Below are positions 27,981-37,500 of a stretch of DNA of 64,000 nt, piece after piece; position 1 is the first letter of the stretch; each line of letters starts with the position of its first letter. Below the pieces are notes generated by a model. The model ran no database searches and was not told the DNA's origin. It worked only from the letters and a program-made list of their open reading frames with translations. Origin of the DNA: Amedibacterium intestinale (GTDB lineage: Bacteria; Bacillota_I; Bacilli_A; Erysipelotrichales; Erysipelotrichaceae); assembly GCF_010537335.1 (NCBI RefSeq), contig NZ_AP019711.1, positions 372,001 to 436,000 of the forward strand. Direction: 5' to 3'. Made by a program: the position numbers and the translations under genes.

Positions 27981-28198
27981 TCCTTTTCAGGTTGTTGACA
28001 AACTATATATTTTGAAAATATATAAAACCAATTTAAAAAAAGTGGTAGAAAGATTCCTTTTACTAGGTGATTTTTGGTAAATGATAGCTTAAAATCACCT
28101 GTTTTTTATACAAAAGTGGGGATAAAAAAAGACCGAATGACAAAGTCTGCTCAAAGAGCGACTTTGTCAACGGTCTGGAAAGGACGTGTAGTCCTTTT
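27967..28198. mobile_element. MITE-like 190-bp insertion with 21-bp direct repeats
   Basis: The 21-bp sequence GAAAGGACGTGTAGTCCTTTT occurs at 27967-27987 and again at 28178-28198. The 190 bp exactly between them begin CAGGTTGTTGACAAAC and end, on the other strand, CAGACCGTTGACAAAG, an imperfect terminal inverted repeat (13 of 18). Inside are a TATATATTTT-type palindrome (about 28003-28024), a terminator hairpin (28065-28107) and a long hairpin ending in GACTTTGTC (28131-28176). No coding capacity. The repeats themselves form a terminator-like stem. Confidence 0.5.
28065..28107 (+). terminator. Terminator hairpin inside the insertion
   Basis: AGGTGATTTT (28065-28074) pairs with AAAATCACCT (28091-28100), then GTTTTTT. 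It would stop the pnc operon transcript. Confidence 0.7.
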
Positions 28199-28276
28199 TA
28201 TGTGCAGTAACGAATAATTTTTCATAGCTTTTTTTACATATTTCGCTTATAATGTACAGCAGGTTTAGGTGATAAA

Positions 28277-29005
28277 ATGAAAAAAGCAACATTGCTGATT
28301 CGAAATATCGAAAAGATTTATACAATGCAGAGGAAAAAAGGAGAAGATGTTATTTATACACATGGAGCCATTGCATTTCATCATGATGAAATCTTATATG
28401 TAGGAGAGGAAGATGGTTCTAGATACATTGACAGTGATACACGTATCATTGATGGCACAAATCAAATTGCTTTTCCTGCGTTTATAGAATGTAATATAGA
28501 TGTTAACTATTCTTCTTTTGATGAAGAAAGAAAACTTCGCGAAAAATTATATCTGGCAAGTAAAAAAGGGGTATTAACTTATGGATGCAAACAACTGTCT
28601 TCTAATATCCAGGATGTTTACTGGAAACTTACTTCTTTACAAAATATGAAATATCCGCTATGCAGTGTAAAAGAGGTTGTTGTTTCATCAAAGAAATGGA
28701 AAAAGAAACGCTTTTGTATTAGCAGTGCCTCTTCTATCATGAAAGGAGAGGATCAGCTTTTAATGGCAAGATTATTACATCTGCATTCGCAAACAGATGC
28801 AATGACATTATTAAAAGCATTAACGCTATATCCTTCCAGATGTTTAAAAGGGGTAAATACCGGGGTTTTAGAAAAAGGAAGGCAAGGCGATGTTTTGCTT
28901 GTTTATGGAAATCATATAAATGAAGTCTTTTCCGTTATGGAGGAATGTCATTTTTCTCATATTATAAAAAGCGGAGTTCATATTTTTCCAAATCTAATCA
29001 TTTAA
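28277..29005 (+). CDS. Truncated amidohydrolase-like protein (HutI-type), metal site lost
   Basis: A 242-aa protein with both ends of an amidohydrolase such as imidazolonepropionase and little of the catalytic barrel. N-terminal: LLIRNIEKIYT, a GAIAFHHDEILYVGEE strand set and IIDGTNQIAFPAFIECNID. The usual PGFVDCHTH metal motif has become PAFIECNID, with both His gone. C-terminal: LLKALTLYPSRCLKG and GRQGDVLLVYG, which normally close the second beta domain. Functional enzymes have about 400 residues. The frame is intact and well translated-looking, so it may be repurposed rather than dead. TATAAT at 28247 region may be its promoter. Confidence 0.6.
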   Translation: MKKATLLIRNIEKIYTMQRKKGEDVIYTHGAIAFHHDEILYVGEEDGSRYIDSDTRIIDGTNQIAFPAFIECNIDVNYSSFDEERKLREKLYLASKKGVLTYGCKQLSSNIQDVYWKLTSLQNMKYPLCSVKEVVVSSKKWKKKRFCISSASSIMKGEDQLLMARLLHLHSQTDAMTLLKALTLYPSRCLKGVNTGVLEKGRQGDVLLVYGNHINEVFSVMEECHFSHIIKSGVHIFPNLII

Positions 29006-29063
29006 GCATGTTTCGACATTTTTCCATTCCTTTATCATATAGTATGGTAAAGAGGTGATAGGT

Positions 29064-29528
29064 ATGGAAATTCTTCAGCATAATTATGAACGTCAAAATA
29101 TATTGTTAACGGAAGATTATAGTCCAAATCCTGCGATGATCAATGAATTTCAAACGCTTTTTTTTACATGTAAGCTTATGAAAATCGAATTGTGCGGGCA
29201 GGAATTAAATGATTTTGTCGTAGATGATGATGCACAGTTTTTAATGCTGCATCTATCTATTAAAAATATTACGAATGAAATCTTAATGATGTATAAAGAT
29301 GATTTTATGATTACTTTTGATGAAGATGGACCGTTTGAAGCAGAAAATAATTTTGGGGTAAAGTATCAGTTGAAAGATGAGTATGCATTGAAACCGCAAG
29401 AAGAAATTCATGGTTGTCTGGTTTTTATCATTTCCTCTTCTGCAAAGAAAATCAAACTTAGCTATACTGAGTATTTTGATGATGAAAGTGAAGGGAAAAC
29501 TTATAAATTGAAGTATAAAATTAAATAA
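29064..29528 (+). CDS. Uncharacterised beta-rich protein
   Basis: A 154-aa acidic protein without signal peptide or membrane helix. The pattern of short strands (DDAQFLMLHLSIKNIT, DDFMITFDEDG, EIHGCLVFII, KIKLSYTEYF) recalls the Ig-like DUF4352/DUF5067 domains normally found on lipoproteins, here cytosolic. AGAGGTGATAGGT precedes the ATG at 29064; a GTG nine bases earlier is possible. Lies alone before the methionine T-box. Confidence 0.6.
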   Translation: MEILQHNYERQNILLTEDYSPNPAMINEFQTLFFTCKLMKIELCGQELNDFVVDDDAQFLMLHLSIKNITNEILMMYKDDFMITFDEDGPFEAENNFGVKYQLKDEYALKPQEEIHGCLVFIISSSAKKIKLSYTEYFDDESEGKTYKLKYKIK

Positions 29529-29541
29529 ATGAAAAAATCTA

Positions 29542-29570
29542 TTGACGAATATATAAAAAAGGAGTAATAT
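29542..29570 (+). promoter_or_regulatory. Promoter of metNIQ T-box transcript
   Basis: TTGACG (29542-29547), 17-nt spacer, TAATAT (29565-29570). Confidence 0.7.
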
Positions 29571-29852
29571 CTAAAGCAGATATAAAATGACGTTGAAAAG
29601 AAGAGTAGGCATTGGAACTTTTCTAGAGAGTTTCCGTTTGGTGAAAGGAAATAAAGGGAATTTGCTGAAAATGGTCTTGGAGTTGTGCAGTCGAATGAAA
29701 TTCAGGAGGCTGCAACGTGTTCGCCCGTTATAGCGATAGAGTATCTTTTCATTAGAAAACGTACTTGAAGAGGTCTATATTGCGAGATATAGATAAAATT
29801 AGGTGGTAACACGAAGTCAGCTTTCGTCCTATGGGATGAAAGCTTTTTTTTA
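29571..29852 (+). ncRNA. T-box riboswitch, probably methionine-specific
   Basis: The T-box signature AGGTGGTAACACG lies at 29801-29813, followed by a terminator (AGCTTTC at 29819-29825 with GAAAGCT at 29838-29844 and T-run). The Stem I region is long and purine-rich; an AUG in CTGAAAATGG near 29668-29677 is the best specifier candidate, matching the methionine transporter downstream. Rising uncharged tRNA-Met would switch metNIQ on. Specifier not proven without folding. Confidence 0.87.
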
Positions 29853-29874
29853 TAGCTGATGCAGGAGGGAAACT

Positions 29875-30903
29875 ATGATTAGTCTGGAACATGTTAGTAA
29901 GACATTTTCTTCAACAGCAGGGAATGTACATGCGGTTAAAGATGTTACATTGCATATTAAAGACGGAGAAATTTTTGGAATTATTGGTTTTAGCGGTGCA
30001 GGTAAATCAACATTAGTAAGATGTATCAATTTACTGGAAAGACCAACGGAAGGAAAAGTGCTGGTTGCAGATGATGACTTAATGTCATTAAGTGCGAAAG
30101 AACTAAGAGAGGTTCGAAAAAAAATCGGAATGATTTTTCAGCACTTTAATTTGATGAAAAGCAGAACAGTGTATCAAAACATTGCTTTTCCATTAAAAGA
30201 CAGTAAACTTTCCAAAGAAGAAAAAGATAAAAAAATTCTATCATTACTGGAATTGGTGGATTTAAAAGAGAAAAAAGATGCTTATCCATCACAGTTAAGT
30301 GGAGGGCAAAAACAGCGTGTTGCGATTGCCAGAGCTTTGGCAAACAGTCCTAAAGTTCTTCTATGTGATGAAGCAACGAGTGCACTTGACCCACAAACTA
30401 CAAAAAGTATTTTAAAGCTTTTAAAAAGAGTAAATGAAGAGCTTGGCATTACAATTGTCTTAATTACACATGAAATGGCAGTTATTAAAGAAATTTGTGA
30501 TCGTGTTGCTGTGATGGAAAATGGACATGTAGTGGAAGAAGGAAATATCGTAGATATATTCACAAATCCCCATGCAGAAGTTACTAGAAATTTCATTGCA
30601 TCGACTTCAAATTTAAGTCAGATTTATGAAATGGTAGAACAAGGTTCCGATCTAACACGTTTACAAAGTGGAGAAGTGCTGGTTCGTTTGCATTATGGAG
30701 GAACTGGAACAGGGAAACCTTTAATTAGTGAAATTTCCAGAAAATTTAATGTAAATACGAATATCATTTTTGGAAATGTGGAAGTACTTCATCACATCCC
30801 TTTAGGAGATTTGATTATGATTCTTGGTGGAGAACAGGTAGATGAGGCTTTGCATTATATGAAGGAACATGATGTTGATGTGGAGGTGATTAACAAATGC
30901 TAG
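29875..30903 (+). CDS. metN: Methionine ABC transporter ATPase
   Basis: ATPase of the D/L-methionine importer, 342 aa. Walker A GFSGAGKST, Q-loop FQHFNLM, signature LSGGQKQRVAIARAL, Walker B VLLCDEATSALD, H-loop LITHE. The C-terminal 80-90 residues (LVRLHYGGTGTGKPLISEI onward) form the NIL domain that binds methionine for feedback inhibition. Overlaps metI by 7 nt. GCAGGAGGG precedes the ATG. Confidence 0.96.
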   Translation: MISLEHVSKTFSSTAGNVHAVKDVTLHIKDGEIFGIIGFSGAGKSTLVRCINLLERPTEGKVLVADDDLMSLSAKELREVRKKIGMIFQHFNLMKSRTVYQNIAFPLKDSKLSKEEKDKKILSLLELVDLKEKKDAYPSQLSGGQKQRVAIARALANSPKVLLCDEATSALDPQTTKSILKLLKRVNEELGITIVLITHEMAVIKEICDRVAVMENGHVVEEGNIVDIFTNPHAEVTRNFIASTSNLSQIYEMVEQGSDLTRLQSGEVLVRLHYGGTGTGKPLISEISRKFNVNTNIIFGNVEVLHHIPLGDLIMILGGEQVDEALHYMKEHDVDVEVINKC

Positions 30904-31568
30904 AACAGTTATTTCCTAATTTGATTGAAAAAATGCCAGAATTTATTCAATCCATTATAGATACCTTTGTGATGCTTGGGGTTACTGGATTATTTTCTTT
31001 AATTTTTGGAACTTTCTTTGGTGTCATTCTCGTAATAACAAAAAAAGGGAATATTTTAGAAAATAAAATTGTTTATTCAATTTTAGGAACGATTATTGAT
31101 TTATTTCGTGCCATTCCATTTGTTATCTTAATTGCCTTTTTAACTCCTGCAACAAGAGCTATCATGGGAACAAGCATTGGTGTAAGAGGTGCATTGTTTC
31201 CATTGATCGTTGGTTCTGTACCTTTCTTCGCACGTCAGGTAGAATCTGCTTTATCGGAAGTAGATGGAGGCTTGATTGAAGCTAGTCAGGCAATGGGATG
31301 TTCTCCTTTCGAAATTATTATTCGAGTATATTTAAAAGAAAGTATTCCATCATTAATACGTGCCACTACGATTACCTTAGTTGCGATTATTGGATATATC
31401 ACTATGGTTGGTGCCATGGGTGGTGGCGGAGTTGGAGATTTCGCAATTCGTTATGGATATTATAGCTATGAAACAGATTCAACAATTGTTTGTGTCATCG
31501 TCTTGTTGATCATAACATCTTTGATTCAAGGTATTGGAAACTATTTAGAAAGAAAAACAACACATTAG
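30897..31568 (+). CDS. metI: Methionine ABC transporter permease
   Basis: Membrane permease, 223 aa, about five helices. Typical MetI stretches: DLFRAIPFVILIAFLTPATR and the EAA-like ALSEVDGGLIEASQAMGCSP that docks on MetN. Starts inside the metN 3' end, so coupled. Confidence 0.95.
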   Translation: MLEQLFPNLIEKMPEFIQSIIDTFVMLGVTGLFSLIFGTFFGVILVITKKGNILENKIVYSILGTIIDLFRAIPFVILIAFLTPATRAIMGTSIGVRGALFPLIVGSVPFFARQVESALSEVDGGLIEASQAMGCSPFEIIIRVYLKESIPSLIRATTITLVAIIGYITMVGAMGGGGVGDFAIRYGYYSYETDSTIVCVIVLLIITSLIQGIGNYLERKTTH

Positions 31569-31591
31569 GATGATGAAAAGAGGATAGAAGT

Positions 31592-31663
31592 ATGAAACAT
31601 CATTTTAAACAACATGCCCGTATTTGTCGAATGTGCAGCTTATATGCATATTTGAAAATATAG
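31592..31663 (+). CDS. 23-residue Cys-containing ORF between metI and metQ
   Basis: A short ORF with AAGAGGATAGAAG before its ATG. The peptide is basic, His-rich at the N-terminus (MKHHFKQHARICRMC) and has a CxxC pair, ending LYAYLKI. It lies in a 131-nt gap between two coupled genes. It could be a regulatory leader peptide for metQ or chance. Coding status is unproven. Confidence 0.35.
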   Translation: MKHHFKQHARICRMCSLYAYLKI

Positions 31664-31699
31664 GATAAACAAAAAGACAAGAAAGAAGAGGGAATGAAA

Positions 31700-32518
31700 A
31701 TGAAAAAATTATTTGTAACTTTATGTGCAGCAGTATTGCTTGCAGGATGTGCTTCAGGAACATCATCACAGTCTAAAGAAGATAAAACTTTGACAATTGG
31801 TGCCAGTGTAACACCGCATGCAGAAATTTTAAATCATATTAAACCAGTTTTAGAAGAAAAAGGATATAGCGTAGATATTAAACAGTTTACGGATTATAAT
31901 CGTCCAAATGTAAGCTTAGCTGATGGAAGCTTAGATGCTAACTATTTCCAGCATAAACCATATCTTGAAGAATGGATGAGCGATGCGAAAAAAGAAGGAG
32001 AATTAACAAGTGTATTTGCTGTACACTTTGAACCATTAGGTATTTATTCTGTGAAACATAAAGATTTAAATGTAAAAGAAAAAGCAGTTATCGGTATTCC
32101 AAATGATCCAACAAATGGTGGTAGAGCTTTAAAACTTCTGGAAGCTAATGGAATCATTAAATTAACAGAGGGTAAAGGAATTGATGCTACAATTAATGAT
32201 ATCGTGGAAAACCCAAAAAACGTAGAAGTAAAACCAATGGTTGCGGAAAACTGCGCAAAAAATATTCAGGATTTGGATTATGCAGTTGTTAATGGAAATA
32301 ATGCATTAAATGCCAAAATTTCTGATAAAGTATTAGCTACCGAAGATAAGACAAGTGAAGCTGCACAGAAATACGCAAATATCATTGCAGTACAGAAGGG
32401 ACACGAAGATGATCAAAAAATCAAGGATTTGATTGATGCATTAAATAGTGAAGATGTTAAGAAATTCATTGAAGATGAATATGATGGAATTGTAGTTCCT
32501 TTAGTGCCAGCAAAATAA
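31700..32518 (+). CDS. metQ: Methionine-binding lipoprotein
   Basis: Extracytoplasmic substrate-binding lipoprotein of the methionine importer, 272 aa. Signal peptide with lipobox LLAGC (Cys about 17). Family stretches: TIGASVTPHAEILNHI, LADGSLDANYFQHKPYLE, and VVNGNNALNAKI. An ATG six bases upstream is too close to AAGAGGG; the one at 31700 has good spacing. Confidence 0.95.
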   Translation: MKKLFVTLCAAVLLAGCASGTSSQSKEDKTLTIGASVTPHAEILNHIKPVLEEKGYSVDIKQFTDYNRPNVSLADGSLDANYFQHKPYLEEWMSDAKKEGELTSVFAVHFEPLGIYSVKHKDLNVKEKAVIGIPNDPTNGGRALKLLEANGIIKLTEGKGIDATINDIVENPKNVEVKPMVAENCAKNIQDLDYAVVNGNNALNAKISDKVLATEDKTSEAAQKYANIIAVQKGHEDDQKIKDLIDALNSEDVKKFIEDEYDGIVVPLVPAK

Positions 32519-32528
32519 GAATATAGAT

Positions 32529-32564
32529 GCTCTTTTCCTCTTTGTTTAGGGAAGGAGCTTTTTT
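32529..32564 (+). terminator. Terminator of metNIQ operon
   Basis: GCTCTTTTCC (32529-32538) pairs with GGGAAGGAGC (32549-32558) with G-T pairs, then TTTTTT. Confidence 0.75.
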
Positions 32565-32641
32565 CTTTTTGGATTTCCTATGTCAAGAGTGGTATTTCTT
32601 TAAAAAGATAGTATAATAAAAGAAAATAGGGAGGGATGTAA

Positions 32642-33418
32642 TTGAAAGATTCCCGTAGTTTTTGGAAGAAAAATGGATTTTTTATTATCTTAATGAGCAG
32701 CTTAGTTTTGATATCTGTATCTTTATTTATGTATACATTTTTAAAGAATCGCTCTCCACAGCAAATGATTTCAAATCCAAATACACCAGTTCAGGAAGAA
32801 GAAAATCAGGATGCTGTTATTACTATGTTTGAAGGAAAATACAATAACATTACACAAAATATAAATTTTAACTGGAGTTATACGAGCAATCAGTCTGCAA
32901 TCGAAAGTGTTAAATTATTTTTAGAAGATCGTGAACTATTAGATGTTACAAGCTATAGCTCTCAATCACTGTCTAGAGAGATGTATGGAATTCCTACTGG
33001 AAATAATACATTTACTTTAGTAATAACAGATGAAGAAGGAAAGCAGATAAAGAAGAGTACAAATGTGTTTGTAAATTATGTAACTTATATCCATCAGGAT
33101 ATAAAAACAAAACAAAATTCAATGGAAATAACATTGACGTATACCTATGAGAAAAAAAATCCGGTAAAAGAACCACAGATGCTGATTTTAGATGAAGAAC
33201 TTCCTTTTAATTATCTGCAATATAATGGAACAACTAGAAAAGAAGAAAATGGAATCATAACCGCAAAAACGGTATATGAAATATTCTGGAATGAGGAGTC
33301 TGGAAGTTATAATACATTCTCTGTGAGATGGTCTTTTGGAGATTACAGCGAGAATAATCAGGATTTTACAATTGATAAAACACCGGTATCGACTCCAAAA
33401 GAAAGTGAAAATGATTAA
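32642..33418 (+). CDS. Membrane-anchored extracytoplasmic protein, unknown
   Basis: A 258-aa protein with one N-terminal membrane helix (about 12-33, GFFIILMSSLVLISVSLFMY) and a large outside part. The ectodomain is rich in Ser, Thr, Asn and alternating hydrophobic strands, suggesting two Ig-like beta domains (about 60-145 and 150-245). No catalytic motif seen. Start is TTG after GGGAGGG; no ATG lies at suitable distance. Stand-alone gene between terminators. No family recognised. Confidence 0.7.
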   Translation: MKDSRSFWKKNGFFIILMSSLVLISVSLFMYTFLKNRSPQQMISNPNTPVQEEENQDAVITMFEGKYNNITQNINFNWSYTSNQSAIESVKLFLEDRELLDVTSYSSQSLSREMYGIPTGNNTFTLVITDEEGKQIKKSTNVFVNYVTYIHQDIKTKQNSMEITLTYTYEKKNPVKEPQMLILDEELPFNYLQYNGTTRKEENGIITAKTVYEIFWNEESGSYNTFSVRWSFGDYSENNQDFTIDKTPVSTPKESEND

Positions 33419-33443
33419 AAGCAGATTGGCTCTGCTTTTTCTT
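33417..33443 (+). terminator. Terminator
   Basis: AAAAGCAGA-TTGGC-TCTGCTTTTT hairpin immediately after the stop codon. Confidence 0.8.
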
Positions 33444-33465
33444 TACCAGGAAAGGAGCATATTTT

Positions 33466-34590
33466 ATGAAGATTTTACATACTGCCGACTGGCATTTGGG
33501 AATTGCATTGCATAAACAAAGTTTAATGGAAGATCAATATGATTTTATAAAACAGTTAAAACAAATTGTGATGGATGAAAACATCGATGTGATCATCATT
33601 GCAGGAGATATTTACGATACGACACTTGCCAGTAAAGAAGCCATCGAACTCTATGATAAGTGCATGCATATGCTTTGTATGGAGTTACAAAAACAGGTGA
33701 TAGTCATTGCGGGAAATCATGATTCACCAGTACGTTTATCATCCTGTTCCGCTTTGCTGGCACCAATGGGTTTGCATGTATATGGAAAACTGGAAGAAAA
33801 AGTAAAACCTCTTATATTAGGAAATACATGGTTTTATCCTATCCCCTACTTTCATCCGCAGACAGTTGCGAATCTTTATGGCGTTGAAATCCAAGATGAA
33901 GAGGAAGCATTTTTATGTATCCAAAACGATTTAGAGGAGAAATTAAACAAGAAAGATGTCTGTCATATTGCGATTGCGCATACGTTTATGGCAAATGCCA
34001 GCGTGAGTGAAAGTGATCGTTTCGCAACGATAGGAGGGAGTGGGATGGTTTCTTCCACGGTATTTGATAAGTTTGACTATGTTGCCTTGGGGCATCTTCA
34101 TCGTCATCAAAAAGCAGGACAGAACGCATATTACAGTGGTTCTCCGCTTCCTTACTCATTTTCAGAAGCTTCCTATGCGAAAAAAGTATTAATTTATGAT
34201 ACAGATAATGGTGAAATTCAAGAAAAATGTATACAGCCTCTTCATTCATTAAAAACATACAGTGGAAAATTAGAGGATGTCATCACACAATTAAAACAAG
34301 ATAATGACACACAAAGCTATGTGAAAATAGAAATTGAAGATAAACAGACAACGATCGATATGATGGAATATTTTCAAGAACTTCACGAAGGGATTTTACA
34401 GTTAAGCGGCATACACGAGGAAACACAAAGTCGGATTGGTGTTGATTTACAGACAATGGAAACCATGCAGGATGACAGTATTGTGAAACAGTTTTTTAAG
34501 GATATGTTTCAAGAAGAACTAGATGAAGAAGAAATGCAGCTTTTTTATGAAGCACAGAAAGCGGTAAAGGAGGAAGAGTATGCTTCCTGA
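33466..34590 (+). CDS. sbcD: Nuclease SbcCD subunit D
   Basis: Mre11-like Mn-dependent exo/endonuclease that cleaves DNA hairpins and protein-blocked ends with SbcC. It has 374 aa. Phosphoesterase motifs: HTADWHLG, AGDIYD, AGNHDS, IAHTFM and YVALGHLHRHQ. Start after AAAGGAGC. The 3' end overlaps sbcC by 11 nt. Confidence 0.96.
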   Translation: MKILHTADWHLGIALHKQSLMEDQYDFIKQLKQIVMDENIDVIIIAGDIYDTTLASKEAIELYDKCMHMLCMELQKQVIVIAGNHDSPVRLSSCSALLAPMGLHVYGKLEEKVKPLILGNTWFYPIPYFHPQTVANLYGVEIQDEEEAFLCIQNDLEEKLNKKDVCHIAIAHTFMANASVSESDRFATIGGSGMVSSTVFDKFDYVALGHLHRHQKAGQNAYYSGSPLPYSFSEASYAKKVLIYDTDNGEIQEKCIQPLHSLKTYSGKLEDVITQLKQDNDTQSYVKIEIEDKQTTIDMMEYFQELHEGILQLSGIHEETQSRIGVDLQTMETMQDDSIVKQFFKDMFQEELDEEEMQLFYEAQKAVKEEEYAS

Positions 34591-37500
34591 AAAATTAGTA
34601 ATACAGGCGTTTGGACCTTATGTTGAAAAACAGGAAATTGATTTTTCCGATATTTCCAGCCATCATTTGTTTTTGATCCAGGGAGAAACAGGAAGTGGGA
34701 AAACGATGCTTTTAGATGCGATTACCTTTGCATTGTTTGGAAAAAGCAGTGGTGGACAAAGGGAAAGTATGGAAGCGATGCGCTCTCGCTTTGCAAGTGA
34801 TGATATACATACATTTGTGGAATTTATATTTTCTTTAAAAGGGAAACGATATCGTTTTGTGCGAAAAGTAGAGGTAAAGACAAAGCGAAACAAAGAAAAA
34901 GTATGGAAAAGCAGTGTCGATGCCGGTGAAATTGTAAATGGAGAATTTCTTCCGTTTTTTGAGAATCCAAAACTAAAAAATGTGGAGGAAAAAGCAGAAG
35001 AACTGATTGGACTTCGCTATGAACAGTTTGTACAGGTCATGGTGCTTCCACAGGGGAAATTTGAACAGTTTCTGACAAGCAAAAGTGAAGAAAAGCAAGA
35101 AATATTAAAGACATTGTTTCAGATGGAACACTGGGAAAATATCAACGCGTGGCTGGTAGAATACATAAAACAAGAAAAACAGAAACTGGATGATCTGCAG
35201 GGAAAACAGCAAATCTATCTGGAAACGTTAAAAGAAGAATCTATTGAACAGGCAAAAGCAACTATGGATTCTTTGAAAACAGAGCTGGAAGAAAAGAAAA
35301 AGGAACTCATAAAACAAAATAAAAAGGTAGCGTGTTTGGAGAAAGAACTTGTAGAACAGAAACAAAGAAATGAAGATGAACAGGCATTTGAAACGTGCAG
35401 GAAAGAACTGGATACATTACAAGAAAAACAAGTTACCATCAATGCACAAAAAGAAAAGCTGGCTCATTATAAAAAACTGCAGGGTATTCTTCCTTATTAT
35501 CATGCATATGATACAGCTGCAAAACAATATGAAAAAAGGATGCAGCAATCCCAGTTGGCATATGAAAAACTAAAAAAGATACAAGAGGAAAGTTCTTTAG
35601 AGAAAGAGAGAAAACAGCAGGTAGAAAGTTTACAGAAACATGAGGAAATATGCAGAAAAACATATCAATCTTTACAGGAAGATATGGTCCTTTTAAAAGA
35701 AATAGAGATACTAAACAAAACATGGGAAGAACATCAAAAACAGCAGAAAGAAATACTGGAAAAAGAAGAAAACGTTAGTAGGCTTTTGGAAGATACGCTA
35801 AGAAAAAAAGATGCAATGCAGAAGGATATACAAATATTAAAACAGGAATTACAGAGCAAAGAAGATATAGATAATAGACATCGAAAGCTGGAACAGGCAA
35901 AAATACTGGATGAAGAAAAACAAAGTATCAATATAGCATTAGAAAAAGAAATCCAGAACCAGCAGATGCAGGAAGAGAAGAGAAAATCCTATGAATTGGA
36001 AGTTGAAACTGCAGATGCAAAACATGAAAAAGTGTACCAGCAGTATTTACAAACAGCTGCGCTGCAGCTTTCCAAAGATTTAGAAGAAGGAAAACCTTGT
36101 CCGGTATGTGGTTCTTTGCATCATCCTTCCTATGCACATGTTTCTCATATGTATGTTGATTTACAGGAATTAAAAACATATAAAGAAAAACTGGAACAGG
36201 CGAAAGAACAGTATCAGAAACAAAAGGACTTACTAAAAGAAATCAACCTTTCTATACAAACGAAAAAACAGCGTTGTATACAGATTGATAAAGAAATTTT
36301 GCAGTTATTGGAGAAACCATTTACGAACGAAGAGTTTGAGACTGTGCAAAATAATCTTCAAATAATGCAGAAAAAAGAAAAACAGTGGCAAAACTTGCTG
36401 GTGGATGAGCAAAATATACAAAACGAAATCCAAAGACTGTATGTATTAAAAAGTGAATATCAAAACAAATCTATCACATATAAAGAAGAAAACAGCGCAT
36501 ATAGTGCTACTTTGAAACAGAAAACAAGTCAGCTGCATTCTCAGGATTCTATGGAAGTTATAAAGAAGCACTACCAGCAGACAGAACAAAAACAAAAGCA
36601 GTATGAAAAAGAAATAGAGATGTTACAGAAGCAAATTGAAGAAGTGAAATTACAGGAAGCTGCTGTGAAAGAAAATTATGCACATGCACAAGAGGAAGAA
36701 AAAAAGGCAAAAGAAGAAAAGAAACAGGCAGAAGATAGGTTTGTAAAACAATGTTTTACATATGGAGTAGAGAAAGAAGAAATTGTAGAAATACCAGAAG
36801 AAAACATACTTTTAAAAATGGAAGAGAGCATTCAAAGCTATGAACAAAATGTTGTGGAAGTAAGTGCACGAAAGGAAATGTTAGAAGCACGTTTACAAAA
36901 GATGGAAAGCAAGGATGTTCCTGCTTTGGAAGAAGAAAGTGAACAGGCAAGAAATGGATTAAAACAACTGCAGGAAGATACGGCAAAACAAAGAAGTCAA
37001 TGGGAATTGTATCGAGCTACGTTAAAAAAAGCAGAGGATACACAACGTCTTATAGAAGTACAGATGCCGAAATTTTTAAAGAAACAGCACTTTGTAAAAG
37101 CAATGCGTGGCGATAATGGAGTGGGAATTGAACGTTATGTATTAGGTGTGCTTCTGCAAACAATTTTACAATATGCAAATCAGCTGTTGCGACAGGTTCA
37201 TGATGGAAGATATCAGCTGTATCGAAGTGATGAAGCGATTGGAAGAGTGCGAAAAAGTGGATTAGAACTGGGAATTTATGATTCCTATTCCATGGGACAG
37301 CGAAGTGTGGTATCGTTAAGTGGAGGAGAAAAGTTTCTGGTATCACTTGCATTATCACTGGCAACCTCTTTTGTTGTGCAGTCAAAAAATGGGGGTATGC
37401 AGCTGGATGCGATGTTTATTGATGAAGGATTTGGTACATTGGATGAACATAGTATTGCGGATGCTTTGCATATCTTGCAGACAATGACAAAGCGAAAAGG

